Shown here: positions 16,210 through 25,634 of the stretch, in pieces
Numbering within the stretch: the stretch's first letter is position 1
How the letters are laid out: every line of letters starts with the position of its first letter
NCBI RefSeq assembly: GCF_013304445.1
Contig: NZ_JAAITA010000003.1
Span: 62,001 to 126,000 of the forward strand
Length of the DNA: 64,000 nt
Reading direction: 5' to 3'
DNA from: Blautia hansenii
Lineage (GTDB): Bacteria > Bacillota > Clostridia > Lachnospirales > Lachnospiraceae
Position numbers and translations under genes: made by a program
The notes under the pieces: model-generated
The model's database searches: none
Seen by the model: the letters and a program-made list of their open reading frames with translations, nothing else
What the model was told of the DNA's origin: nothing

Positions 16210-18494
16210 GTTATGTAAATCAGCCTGTGAAAAAGAAAGACGCAGAGGCTCTGGTAACGGGACAACCGGTGTATACCGATGATCTGGCTCCAAAGGACTG
16301 TCTGATTGTAAAGGTTTTAAGAAGTCCCCATGCCCATGCCATGATTGAAGAAATCCGCACGGATGCGGCAAAAAAAGTGCCGGGCATTGCCTGTATTCTT
16401 ACTTATGAAGACGTGCCTCAGGAGAGATTTACCTTTGCCGGACAGACTTATCCCGAACTGAGCCCTTATGACCGTCTAATTCTGGACCGTCATATCCGGT
16501 TTGTGGGAGATGCGGTGGCCATTGTGGCAGGTGAAACAGAAAAAGCAGTAGACAAGGCCATGAAAATCATCAAAGTGCGCTATGAACTTCTGGAGCCCGT
16601 ACTGGATTTTCATAAGGCGAAAGATAATCCGGTGCTGCTGCACCCGGAAGAAAACTGGGAATCCAAGGTGCCTGTGGGGGCGGACAATAAGAGGAATCTC
16701 TGTGCATCTAAGGTGGAAACGCTGGGAGATGTGGATGCTGTGCTAAAAGAATGTAAATATGTGGTGGAGAAAACCTATCATACAAAAGCCAATCAGCAGG
16801 CCATGATGGAGACTTTCCGCGCCTATACGTATCTGGATTATTTCGGCAGACTGAATGTGGTGGCTTCCACCCAGGTACCTTTTCATATCCGGAGAATTTT
16901 GGGACGTGCCCTGGGTATCGGCGCTTCTAATGTAAGAGTTATTAAGCCCAGAATCGGCGGAGGCTTCGGAGCCAAGCAGACTTCGGTAGCAGAAGTGTAT
17001 CCGGCTCTTGTAACCTTGAAAACAAAACGTCCGGCAAAAATGATTTTTTCCAGATATGAGTCCCAGATTTGTTCTTCCCCTCGTCATGAAATGGAAGTGT
17101 CTGTGCGTCTGGGCGCTGATGAGCAGGGGATTTTAAAAGCTATTGATATTTATACGTTATCCAATACCGGTGCGTATGGAGAGCACGGTCCTACAACGGT
17201 AGGGCTGTCCGGGCACAAGCCTCTTGGCATGTACGGAAATACAGAAGCATACCGTTTTGCTTATGACGTGGTGTATACGAACCATATGTCTGCAGGCGCT
17301 TACCGGGGTTACGGGGCGACCCAGGGAATCTTTGCTGTGGAATCGGCCGTGGATGAACTGGCAGAGCAGATGAATATGGATCCCGTGCGTTTCCGGGAAA
17401 TCAATATGTCAAAAGAAGGCGGAAAATTTATCGGATACGACGGAAGTCCATGGGTAACCAGCTGTACGCTGGATCAATGTATGGAAAAGGCAAAAGCCAT
17501 GATGGGATGGGACGAAAAATATCCCCGCCGGGATATGGGCAATGGAAAAGTCCGCGGTGTAGGGGTTGCTCTGGCCATGCAGGGTTCTGCCATTGCAGGC
17601 GTGGATGTAGGCGGCGCAACCATCAAGCTGGGGGAGGACGGCTCCTATACGCTGAGTCTTGGCGCTACGGATATGGGAACCGGCTGTGATACGATTTTGG
17701 CCCAGATGGCAGCAGATGTGTTGGAAACGGAACTGGAAAATATTGTAGTGTTTGGTGTGGATACGGATATTTCTCCCTATGATTCAGGTTCCTATGCTTC
17801 TGCAACCACTTATGTAACGGGAATGGCTGTGTCAGATGCCTGCGGACAGTTGAGAGAAAAAATTAAGGGGCTGGGAGCGGAAATGCTGGAATTGGCAGCA
17901 AAAGATGTGGATTTTGACGGAAAGAGAGTTTATGCACTGGATGGGGGAAGAGAAGTCTCTCTGCAGGACATTGCCGTAAGGGGAACCTGCGGAAACAATG
18001 AATCTCTCCATGTGACAGTGAACCATTCTTCTAAAATTTCCCCGCCGCCTTTTATGGTAGGTATGGCAGAAGTGGAAGTGGATAAGGAAACCGGAAGTGT
18101 GGAACTACTGGACTATGTGGCAGTGGTGGATTGCGGAACCCCGATTAATCCAAATCTGGCAAGAGTGCAGACCGAGGGTGGTCTGGCTCAGGGAATCGGT
18201 ATGGCCTTGTACGAGGATATCCAATATAATGAAAAGGGACAGCTGCGGAACAATTCCTTTATGCAGTATAAGATTCCCAGTCGTACGGATATTCGGAAAA
18301 TCCGGGTGGATTTTGCCCCGAGTTATGAGAAATCCCACCCCTTTGGCGCAAAGTCTATCGGAGAAATCGTTATCAACACCCCTTGTCCGGCCATTGCCAA
18401 CGCTGTGTATCATGCCGTAGGTGTCCGCGTACAGGAAATGCCCATAAAACCGGAAAAAATTGCCATGGCGTTAGCTGAAAATGCAAAGTGTTAA
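16206..18494 (+). CDS. Molybdenum hydroxylase molybdopterin-binding subunit (XdhA type)
   Basis: A 762-residue catalytic chain. The N-terminal a/b hammerhead domain (TGQPVYTDDLAPKDCLIVKV) leads into the molybdopterin-binding domain, with IGGGFGAKQ, AYRGYGATQG and the C-terminal GAKSIGEIVINTPCPAIANA. The Glu in SIGE matches the catalytic base of xanthine dehydrogenases. A KxR- or VAYR-type loop that would separate CO dehydrogenase from purine hydroxylases is not present in the CODH form, so a purine or N-heterocycle substrate is favoured. No molybdenum-cofactor genes or selenium-insertion (yqeB/yqeC) genes are adjacent. Promoter lies before the FAD gene; no clear terminator follows. Confidence 0.9.
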   Translation: MSYVNQPVKKKDAEALVTGQPVYTDDLAPKDCLIVKVLRSPHAHAMIEEIRTDAAKKVPGIACILTYEDVPQERFTFAGQTYPELSPYDRLILDRHIRFVGDAVAIVAGETEKAVDKAMKIIKVRYELLEPVLDFHKAKDNPVLLHPEENWESKVPVGADNKRNLCASKVETLGDVDAVLKECKYVVEKTYHTKANQQAMMETFRAYTYLDYFGRLNVVASTQVPFHIRRILGRALGIGASNVRVIKPRIGGGFGAKQTSVAEVYPALVTLKTKRPAKMIFSRYESQICSSPRHEMEVSVRLGADEQGILKAIDIYTLSNTGAYGEHGPTTVGLSGHKPLGMYGNTEAYRFAYDVVYTNHMSAGAYRGYGATQGIFAVESAVDELAEQMNMDPVRFREINMSKEGGKFIGYDGSPWVTSCTLDQCMEKAKAMMGWDEKYPRRDMGNGKVRGVGVALAMQGSAIAGVDVGGATIKLGEDGSYTLSLGATDMGTGCDTILAQMAADVLETELENIVVFGVDTDISPYDSGSYASATTYVTGMAVSDACGQLREKIKGLGAEMLELAAKDVDFDGKRVYALDGGREVSLQDIAVRGTCGNNESLHVTVNHSSKISPPPFMVGMAEVEVDKETGSVELLDYVAVVDCGTPINPNLARVQTEGGLAQGIGMALYEDIQYNEKGQLRNNSFMQYKIPSRTDIRKIRVDFAPSYEKSHPFGAKSIGEIVINTPCPAIANAVYHAVGVRVQEMPIKPEKIAMALAENAKC

Positions 18495-18566
18495 AGCGTG
18501 AAAATGCCGAAAAATACGGAGTGAGAAAGAAGCAGAAAGTGAAAAATGCCGAATGGCAGTTAAAAT

Positions 18567-18610
18567 TTGACTATAATTAGACGCTTTTTTGAGTATAATC
18601 ACAAAGCGTC
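18567..18610 (+). promoter_or_regulatory. Promoter region of the APC permease with flanking inverted repeat
   Basis: A TATAAT (18594-18599) lies inside the gap of a perfect 8-bp inverted repeat, GACGCTTT (18580-18587) and AAAGCGTC (18603-18610). The nearest -35-like TTGACT (18567-18572) is 21 bp away, longer than standard. The arrangement suggests an operator around the -10, or a 5'-UTR hairpin. The right arm is followed by an A-tract, so it is not a plus-strand terminator. Confidence 0.45.
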
Positions 18611-18639
18611 AAAAAAATCATAGTTAAGGAGAAAAAGTG

Positions 18640-20046
18640 ATGAGTAACCACGAAAGTGAAAAGAAGATTATGTGGTACAGTCTTGCTTTTATGGCCTTTT
18701 CCACTGTGTGGGGATTCGGAAATGTCATAAATGGGTTTTCTGAATACGGCGGCTTAAAAGCAATCGTTTCATGGGCACTTATTTTTGCGGTGTATTTTGT
18801 ACCATATGCGTTAATGGTAGGCGAAATGGGAAGCGCATTTAAAGATGCCGGCGGCGGTGTCAGCTCATGGATTCTGGAAACAATCGGACCGAGAATGGCT
18901 TATCTGGCAGGATGGACTTACTGGATTGTGCATATGCCTTATATTTCACAGAAGCCGAATGGTTCTGTTATTGCGGCAAGCTGGGCTATTTTCAGAGATG
19001 CCAGAGTCAGCCAGATGAACGTCAGAGTTCTGGCTGTTATCTGTCTGGTATTGTTCCTGTTTGCAGTATGGGTAGCATCAAGAGGTATCGGAGTACTGAA
19101 GAAACTTACTTCTTTAGCAGGTTCTACCATGTTTGTTATGTCTCTGCTGTTTATCGTGATGATGATTGCAGCACCGGCTATTACAGGGGCAGATGTCAGA
19201 AATATTGACTGGTCCATCAAAACCTTTATGCCGACCTTTGACAGCAAGTTCTTCTTAAACCTGTCTATTCTGGTATTTGCCGTAGGCGGATGTGAGAAGA
19301 TTTCACCTTATGTAAACAAGATGAAAAATCCTTCTAAGGATTTCTCAAAAGGTATGATTACCCTGGCCATTATGGTTACTGTGTGTGCTGTTCTGGGAAC
19401 CATTGCCCTGGGCATGATGTTCGATTCCAACAACATTCCGGAAGACCTGATGACAAACGGTGCTTATTATGCATTCCAGACTCTGGGCGAATATTATCAT
19501 GTAGGCGATTTCTTTGTAGTGGTATATGCCATTACAAACTTAATCGGACAGTTTGCAGTTTTGATTCTGTCTATTGATGCGCCTCTTCGTATGCTTCTGG
19601 ACAGCGCAGATGAAAGATATATTCCAAAGGCTCTGTTCAAACAGAATAAATACGGTACTTATACAAACGGACACAAAATGGTTACCGTGATTGTATCCAT
19701 TCTCATTGTCGTTCCGGCTTTTGGTATTGAAAGCGTAGACGTACTGGTAAAATGGCTGGTAAAAGTAAACTCTGTATGTATGCCTCTGCGTTATCTGTGG
19801 GTATTTGCCGCATACATTGCTCTGAAGAAAGCGGGAGACAAATTCCATGCAGAATACCGCTTTGTAAAGAATAAGACAGTCGGTATTGTCTTTGGTGTAT
19901 GGTGCTTTGCCTTTACAGCAATCGCATGTATTCTGGGTATCTATTCCGAAGATACCTTCCAGCTGGTACTGAATATTGTAACACCGTTCGTACTTATCGG
20001 ACTGGGCTTTATTATGCCGGTTATTGCAAAACGTACAAATAAATAA
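18640..20046 (+). CDS. APC-family amino acid permease (GadC/YjeM-like)
   Basis: A 468-residue transporter with about 12 membrane segments. The start MWYSLAFMAFSTVWGFGNVIN and the following SEYGGLKAIVSWALIF match the APC superfamily first two helices, closest by eye to the glutamate/GABA-exchanger YjeM group. The ATG at 18640 is preferred to the GTG directly before it (AAGGAGA at 18626-18632). It follows the molybdenum hydroxylase operon by 145 nt and has its own promoter region. Substrate uncertain: an amino acid or small amine. Confidence 0.8.
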   Translation: MSNHESEKKIMWYSLAFMAFSTVWGFGNVINGFSEYGGLKAIVSWALIFAVYFVPYALMVGEMGSAFKDAGGGVSSWILETIGPRMAYLAGWTYWIVHMPYISQKPNGSVIAASWAIFRDARVSQMNVRVLAVICLVLFLFAVWVASRGIGVLKKLTSLAGSTMFVMSLLFIVMMIAAPAITGADVRNIDWSIKTFMPTFDSKFFLNLSILVFAVGGCEKISPYVNKMKNPSKDFSKGMITLAIMVTVCAVLGTIALGMMFDSNNIPEDLMTNGAYYAFQTLGEYYHVGDFFVVVYAITNLIGQFAVLILSIDAPLRMLLDSADERYIPKALFKQNKYGTYTNGHKMVTVIVSILIVVPAFGIESVDVLVKWLVKVNSVCMPLRYLWVFAAYIALKKAGDKFHAEYRFVKNKTVGIVFGVWCFAFTAIACILGIYSEDTFQLVLNIVTPFVLIGLGFIMPVIAKRTNK

Positions 20047-20101
20047 AAATTACAGGGGGATTGCGGCAGCAGTCCCCTGCTGTGTTTCAGGAGGTAGAAA
20101 G

Positions 20102-21370
20102 ATGTATAAAGAAACAGCAAAAGAATTGATTCAGTTTATTGAGAAAAGCCCGACCTGCTTTCATGCAGTAGCGGTCATGAAGGAAGAACTGGAAAAGGCA
20201 GGCTATGTGGAATTAAAGGAAACGGATAAATGGACAGTACAAAAGGGTGGAAAATATTTTGTTACCAGAAATGACTCTTCGCTCATTGCCCTGGCTGTAC
20301 CCGAAGGAGAGATGAAAGGCTTCCGCATTATGGCAAGTCACAGCGATTCTCCCAGCTTTAAAATGAAAGAAAATCCGGAAATGACTGTGGACAACAAGTA
20401 TGTAAAGCTGAATGTGGAGCGGTATGGCGGTATGATTTGCGCCCCATGGTTTGACAGACCGTTGTCTGTGGCAGGACGTATTATTGTGAAAGAAAACGGA
20501 AAACTGGTGACAAAACTGGTAGACGTAGACAGAGATTTACTTATGATTCCAAACCTGGCGATTCACATGAACCGGGAAGTGAATGATGGATACAAGTACA
20601 ATGCACAGAAGGATTTACTGCCTCTTTTCGGTGATATTGCGGCAAAGGATACGTTTATGAAGACGGTAGCCGAAGCAGCGGGTGTAAAAGCAGAGGATAT
20701 TCTGGGACATGATTTGTTCCTGTATAACAGAGAAAAGGGAAGTATCTGGGGAGCAAATGAGGAATATGTTTCCATAGGACGACTGGATGATTTGCAGTGT
20801 GCCTTTTCTTCCTTAAAGGGATTCCTGGCAGGAGAGAAGCAGGAATATATGGGGGTACACTGTGTACTGGACAATGAGGAAGTAGGAAGCGGTACGAAGC
20901 AGGGGGCAGCGTCTACCTTCCTGTATGATGTGCTGGTGCGCGTTAACCGGGCTCTGGGAGGGGATTATGAGGATTACCTCAGATATCTGGCAGGCAGCTT
21001 TATGGTATCTGCGGACAATGCCCATGCAGTTCATCCAAATTATACAGAAAAGGCGGACCCGGTAAACCGCCCGTACTTAAACGAAGGTATTGTTATCAAG
21101 TACAGCGCAAACCAGAAATACTGCACAGACGGCGTTTCAGCAGCCATGTTTAAGGATTTGTGCCAGCAGGCGGAAGTTCCCTGTCAGACCTTTACCAACC
21201 GTTCTGATATTTTGGGCGGTTCCACACTGGGAAATATTTCTAACACGAAAGTGGCATTGAATGCAGTAGATATTGGCTTGCCGCAGCTTGCTATGCACTC
21301 TCCTTATGAAACAGTAGGGGTGAAAGACACGGAATATCTGATTCAGGTGGCAGAGAAATTATTTGCATAA
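20102..21370 (+). CDS. M18-family aminopeptidase
   Basis: A 422-residue metallo-aminopeptidase, cytosolic, expected to bind two zinc ions and to cut N-terminal (often acidic) residues. Metal and catalytic segments are visible: ASHSDSPSFKMKENP, VDRDLLMIPNLAIHMNR, the catalytic-Glu block DNEEVGSGTKQGA, and the late HSPYE metal ligand segment. The start at 20102 is supported by AGGAGGTAGAAAG; the frame extends 26 codons upstream but overlaps the permease gene. It may be co-transcribed with the permease. A second, more distant M18 paralogue lies at 60.4 kb. Confidence 0.92.
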   Translation: MYKETAKELIQFIEKSPTCFHAVAVMKEELEKAGYVELKETDKWTVQKGGKYFVTRNDSSLIALAVPEGEMKGFRIMASHSDSPSFKMKENPEMTVDNKYVKLNVERYGGMICAPWFDRPLSVAGRIIVKENGKLVTKLVDVDRDLLMIPNLAIHMNREVNDGYKYNAQKDLLPLFGDIAAKDTFMKTVAEAAGVKAEDILGHDLFLYNREKGSIWGANEEYVSIGRLDDLQCAFSSLKGFLAGEKQEYMGVHCVLDNEEVGSGTKQGAASTFLYDVLVRVNRALGGDYEDYLRYLAGSFMVSADNAHAVHPNYTEKADPVNRPYLNEGIVIKYSANQKYCTDGVSAAMFKDLCQQAEVPCQTFTNRSDILGGSTLGNISNTKVALNAVDIGLPQLAMHSPYETVGVKDTEYLIQVAEKLFA

Positions 21371-21392
21371 AAAATTAAAGAGAGACGAAAAG

Positions 21393-21420
21393 AAGTGGAG
21401 TTCCTATTGGAACTCCACTT
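21393..21420 (-). terminator. Hairpin overlapping the 3' end of the EEP-family gene
   Basis: AAGTGGAGTTCC (21393-21404) and GGAACTCCACTT (21409-21420) form a perfect 12-bp stem with a 4-nt loop. On the minus strand the stem includes the last codons of the EEP gene, its stop begins in the loop, and CTTCTTTTC follows, so it should terminate that gene. The convergent aminopeptidase gene ends 22 bp away and may share it. Confidence 0.7.
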
Positions 21421-22462
21421 CCAGCATAACAGGCTGATGGTCTGTGTAGGCGAAATCCGTATTGACAACAGAAACATCAGAAACGTTTAAATTATCAGAC
21501 ACAATAAAGCCGTCCAGAACATACACCTGAGAAGTTTCGTAAGAGCCGGTATAGGGGGCGTTTAACAGGCGGCAGGTAGGATAGCTGTCATCGGTGGCAA
21601 AAGAAAAATGTTCCGGCAGGTCGTCCTGACCGATAGTGCCGGGAACCCAGCTTTCGCTGTTGTGTATGGGATAGGTATCCATGCCTTCAAACGTCTGGTT
21701 AAAGTCGCCTCCTGCAATGACATAATTTCCCGCAGCGTATTCCTGAGCCAGTTTTTCTGCCAGCATTTTGCTCTGGGCTGCTTTGCCCTCCCCACTGTCA
21801 TAGGCTTCCAGGTGGAAATTAATCAGAACCAGTTCAGCCTCGGTACCCTTTAAAGGAATACGGGTCTCCAGCATACACCGTTTCAGATTGCAGGTTTTCA
21901 CCGGCCAGGAGAAGGATTCCGGCAGAGAGATTCTGGAAGCGGAAGAAGTATGTAAATCCGTAAGCGTTAAAATTCCGCTGTTTACCTTTCCGATAGGTGG
22001 CAGGGGATAGGGAACAAAATCGCATTTAAAGTTGTAAGCCAGCACACCGTCCATGTCCAGGATATTTTCGTAATACGTTTCTTCATTCAGATGATAAGAG
22101 CGTTTGGAATCGGTGTCTACTTCCTGCAGAAAATAGGCATCTGCAGGATTGGCAGAGAGAATTTCCCCAATGCCCTTTAAGTTGTCCTCTACCTGTTCCT
22201 GACTGTCCGGCTGTACTTCATGACCGCCGTCCATGAAGAAATCTTCGGTTTTATCCAGTCCTGCGTACCCTGTGTTAAAGGTCATCACGCGGAAGGTATC
22301 TTCATTGGAAATCGTACGGACGCCGGAAGGGGGAGTCAGCGTTTCCACGGCTTTTGGACGGTATTCCCGAATGGTCAGCCAGACAATGCCGATAATCAGC
22401 AGAATTACTGCAAATAAAAGCAGAATCCCCACGGCTTTCAGGATTTTTTTTGTTTTGCTCAT
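21404..22462 (-). CDS. Membrane-anchored endonuclease/exonuclease/phosphatase (EEP) family hydrolase
   Basis: A 352-residue protein with an N-terminal membrane anchor (hydrophobic residues about 9-29) and an extracytoplasmic EEP domain. EEP motifs are present in order: RVMTFNTGYAG, YFLQEVDTDS with the metal-binding Glu, INFHLEAYDSG, VIAGGDFNQ and the C-terminal TDHQPVMLEVEF with the catalytic Asp-His. The family includes sphingomyelinase-like phosphodiesterases, DNases and inositol phosphatases; the exact substrate is unknown. AGGAGGT precedes the ATG. It is monocistronic between convergent and divergent neighbours. Confidence 0.88.
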   Translation of the reverse strand: MSKTKKILKAVGILLLFAVILLIIGIVWLTIREYRPKAVETLTPPSGVRTISNEDTFRVMTFNTGYAGLDKTEDFFMDGGHEVQPDSQEQVEDNLKGIGEILSANPADAYFLQEVDTDSKRSYHLNEETYYENILDMDGVLAYNFKCDFVPYPLPPIGKVNSGILTLTDLHTSSASRISLPESFSWPVKTCNLKRCMLETRIPLKGTEAELVLINFHLEAYDSGEGKAAQSKMLAEKLAQEYAAGNYVIAGGDFNQTFEGMDTYPIHNSESWVPGTIGQDDLPEHFSFATDDSYPTCRLLNAPYTGSYETSQVYVLDGFIVSDNLNVSDVSVVNTDFAYTDHQPVMLEVEFQ

Positions 22463-22603
22463 ATGGTTACCTCCTGAATATAAAGTAAAAGCACTTTATA
22501 TAGATTTTATTTTTCTCCGCTCATTGTAACACAATGCACAGAAATTGAACATGGAAAGTAAGAAGAAAGCAGGAAGATTAGAAAGATTTTAGAATTTCCC
22601 GTC

Positions 22604-22632
22604 TTGACAAAGACGGGCTTTGTGCTTATGAT
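22604..22632 (+). promoter_or_regulatory. valS promoter
   Basis: TTGACA (22604-22609), 17 bp, TATGAT (22627-22632). The -35 lies in the loop region of an inverted repeat, CCCGTCTT/AAGACGGG (22598-22617). Transcription should start near 22638, just upstream of the T-box stem I. Confidence 0.8.
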
Positions 22633-22638
22633 ATTTTT

Positions 22639-22917
22639 CAGAAAAAGGTGATGAGAAAGAGGAGTACGTCTTGGAAACCGGCAGAGAGGACAATTCACCG
22701 GCTGAAAGATTGTCTGGGAGGGAAGAGACGGAAGGTAGCTTTTGAACCGGGGAACTGAAGAATCGGCTTGATACAGAAAAAAGTAGAGAAAAGGGTTTGG
22801 TAGGTTTCCACGCGTCGTCTGCGTTAAGGGACTTCAGAGTGATAAATAAAGGTGGTACCGCGATGACAGTCGCCCTTTGTAACTATTTTTTGAAAGATGG
22901 TTATGGAGGGGCTTTTT
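22639..22917 (+). ncRNA. T-box leader of valS (valine specifier GTA)
   Basis: The 506-bp gap before valS holds a T-box riboswitch. Stem I has a GATGA kink-turn motif, the AGTA bulge, an AGAGAG distal motif and, on the 3' side, GAAGGTAGC. The lower stem pairs GGT..GAAAG with CTTTTGAACC. That places the triplet GTA (22735-22737), a valine codon, in the specifier position. The conserved T-box AAAGGTGGTACCGCG is at 22848-22862 and a terminator follows. Uncharged valyl-tRNA should stabilise the antiterminator and allow valS expression. The 140 bp before the promoter hold nothing recognisable. Confidence 0.93.
22872..22917 (+). terminator. Regulated terminator of the valS T-box
   Basis: GCCCTTTGTAACTA (from 22872) pairs with the downstream TGGTTATGGAGGGGC and is followed by TTTTTG. 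The 5' part overlaps sequence next to the T-box motif, as expected for mutually exclusive terminator and antiterminator forms. Confidence 0.85.
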
Positions 22918-22968
22918 GTTTGCAGAAAATTCCAAAGCAGTCTCCAATAACCGCAAAGAGGAGGAACT

Positions 22969-25617
22969 ATGAGCAAAGAACTTGCAAAAACTTATGACCC
23001 GAAAGGGCTGGAAGACCGTATTTACCAGAAATGGCTGGACAACAAATACTTCCATGCCCAGGTAAACAGAGACAAAAAACCATTTACCATTGTTATGCCC
23101 CCGCCAAACGTTACGGGACAGCTGCACATGGGACATGCCCTGGATGAAACCATGCAGGATATTCTCATCCGTTTTAAGAGAATGCAGGGATACGAAGCCC
23201 TCTGGCAGCCGGGAACCGACCATGCAGCTATTGCCACTGAGGTAAAGGTAATCGAGAAGCTGAAAGAGCAGGGCATTGACAAGAACGAAATCGGAAGAGA
23301 AGAATTTTTAAAACATGCCTGGGAATGGAAAGAAGAGTACGGCGGAAAAATTATCAACCAGCTGAAGAAACTGGGTGCTTCCGCAGACTGGGACAGAGAG
23401 CGTTTTACCATGGACGAGGGCTGTTCCAAAGCGGTGCAGGAAGTTTTCATCAAACTGTACGAAAAAGGCTATATTTACAAAGGCTCCAGAATCATCAACT
23501 GGTGTCCGGTATGTCAGACCTCTATTTCTGACGCAGAGGTAGAGCATGAGGACCAGGACGGATTTTTCTGGCACATCAATTATCCGGTAGTGGGCGAAGA
23601 AGGAAAATTCGTAGAAATCGCAACCACACGTCCGGAAACCCTTTTAGGAGATACTGCAGTCGCGGTAAATCCGGAAGACGAGCGTTACAAAGACCTGGTA
23701 GGCAAAATGCTGAAGCTGCCGCTGACAGAGAGAGAAATTCCGGTTGTGGCAGACGAATATGTAGACAAAGAATTCGGAACCGGCTGTGTGAAGATTACTC
23801 CGGCCCATGACCCCAATGACTTTGAGGTAGGAAAGAGACACAACCTTCCGGAAATCAATATCATGAACGATGACGCTACCATCAATGAACTGGGCGGCAA
23901 ATACGCAGGTATGGACCGCTACGAAGCCAGAAAGGCCATGGTAGAGGACTTAAAGGAGCTGGGACTTCTGGTGAAAGTAGTTCCTCATTCCCATAGCGTA
24001 GGAACCCATGACCGCTGTAAGACTACGGTAGAACCTATGATTAAACCGCAGTGGTTTGTCCGCATGAAGGAAATGGGCGAAGCGGCTATTCAGACTTTAC
24101 AGGACGGTAATCTGAAATTTGTGCCGGAGCGTTTTGACAAGATTTATATGCACTGGCTGGAAAATATCAGAGACTGGTGTATTTCCCGTCAGCTCTGGTG
24201 GGGACACAGAATCCCGGCCTACTACTGCGAGGAATGCGGGGAGACTGTTGTGGCAGGAGAAATGCCGGAAAAATGCCCAAAATGCGGCTGCACCCACCTG
24301 CATCAGGACGAGGATACCCTGGATACCTGGTTCTCCTCTGCACTGTGGCCCTTCTCTACCCTTGGCTGGCCGGAAAACACAGAGGAACTGGATTACTTCT
24401 ATCCGACAGACGTACTGGTAACCGGATATGATATTATTTTCTTCTGGGTTATCCGTATGGTATTCTCCGGTCTGGAACAGACAGGAAAGACACCGTTCCA
24501 TCATGTGCTGATTCATGGTCTGGTAAGAGATTCCCAGGGACGCAAGATGAGCAAATCCCTTGGAAACGGCATTGACCCGCTGGAAGTCATCGACAAATAC
24601 GGCGCCGACGCCCTGCGTCTGACTCTGATGACAGGAAATGCGCCTGGAAATGACATGCGTTTCTACTGGGAGAGGGTCGAAGCCAGCAGAAACTTTGCCA
24701 ATAAGGTATGGAATGCCTCCAGATTTATTATGATGAACCTGGAAAAAGCAGAGGTTCCGGCAGACATTGATTTATCTGTACTGACCGGCGCAGACAAGTG
24801 GATTCTCTCCAAAGTCAATACACTGGCCAAAGATGTGACAGAGAATCTGGACAAATACGAACTGGGTATTGCCGTACAGAAGGTTTACGACTTCATCTGG
24901 GAGGAATTCTGTGACTGGTATATTGAAATGGTGAAACCCCGTCTTTACAGCGAAGAAGACACCACAAAAGCCGCGGCTCTGTGGACTTTGAAGACGGTTC
25001 TGGCCAATGCATTAAAACTGCTGCACCCATACATGCCGTTTATCACAGAGGAAATTTTCTGCACTTTGTGTCCGGAAGAAGAATCCATTATGATTTCTTC
25101 CTGGCCGGAATTTACAGAAGCATGGAATTTCACAGCAGACGAAGAAGCTGTGGAAATGATGAAAGAGGCGGTAAGAAGTATCCGTAATGTCCGCACAGGC
25201 ATGAATGTACCGCCAAGCAAGAAAGCAAAAGTTTATGTAGTGTCTGAAAACGAAGGGGTAAGAGAAGTATTTGAAAACGGAAAAGTTTTCTTTGCCTCTC
25301 TTGGTTATGCCAGCGAAGTGCTGGTACAGGCAGACAAGACAGGCATTGCAGACGACGCGGTGTCCGCAGTGACCTCAGAAGCTGTGATTTACATGCCTTT
25401 TGCCGAACTGGTGGATATTGAGAAGGAAATCGAAAGACTGAAAAAAGAAGAGGAAAAACTGGAAAAAGAGCTTGCGCGCGTAAATGGTATGCTGAAGAAT
25501 GAACGTTTCATCAGTAAGGCACCGGAAAGCAAGGTAGCCGAAGAACGCGAGAAATTAGAGCGTTATACCAATATGATGGAACAGGTGAAGTTAAGACTTG
25601 CACAGCTTCAGCCCTGA
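22969..25617 (+). CDS. valS: Valyl-tRNA synthetase
   Basis: An 882-residue class Ia synthetase that charges tRNA-Val. The ATP-binding signature is [15 protein letters not shown] (HMGH for HIGH) near residue 45, and KMSKSLGNG is near residue 525. A zinc-ribbon-like [22 protein letters not shown] lies at about 415-440 and a C-terminal coiled coil ([21 protein letters not shown]) occupies the last 60 residues. The editing CP1 domain starts around [17 protein letters not shown]. Length is normal. AGGAGGAACT precedes the ATG. Expression is controlled by the upstream T-box. Confidence 0.98.
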   Translation: MSKELAKTYDPKGLEDRIYQKWLDNKYFHAQVNRDKKPFTIVMPPPNVTGQLHMGHALDETMQDILIRFKRMQGYEALWQPGTDHAAIATEVKVIEKLKEQGIDKNEIGREEFLKHAWEWKEEYGGKIINQLKKLGASADWDRERFTMDEGCSKAVQEVFIKLYEKGYIYKGSRIINWCPVCQTSISDAEVEHEDQDGFFWHINYPVVGEEGKFVEIATTRPETLLGDTAVAVNPEDERYKDLVGKMLKLPLTEREIPVVADEYVDKEFGTGCVKITPAHDPNDFEVGKRHNLPEINIMNDDATINELGGKYAGMDRYEARKAMVEDLKELGLLVKVVPHSHSVGTHDRCKTTVEPMIKPQWFVRMKEMGEAAIQTLQDGNLKFVPERFDKIYMHWLENIRDWCISRQLWWGHRIPAYYCEECGETVVAGEMPEKCPKCGCTHLHQDEDTLDTWFSSALWPFSTLGWPENTEELDYFYPTDVLVTGYDIIFFWVIRMVFSGLEQTGKTPFHHVLIHGLVRDSQGRKMSKSLGNGIDPLEVIDKYGADALRLTLMTGNAPGNDMRFYWERVEASRNFANKVWNASRFIMMNLEKAEVPADIDLSVLTGADKWILSKVNTLAKDVTENLDKYELGIAVQKVYDFIWEEFCDWYIEMVKPRLYSEEDTTKAAALWTLKTVLANALKLLHPYMPFITEEIFCTLCPEEESIMISSWPEFTEAWNFTADEEAVEMMKEAVRSIRNVRTGMNVPPSKKAKVYVVSENEGVREVFENGKVFFASLGYASEVLVQADKTGIADDAVSAVTSEAVIYMPFAELVDIEKEIERLKKEEEKLEKELARVNGMLKNERFISKAPESKVAEEREKLERYTNMMEQVKLRLAQLQP

Positions 25618-25634
25618 TTAAGGAGAAGAACGCT

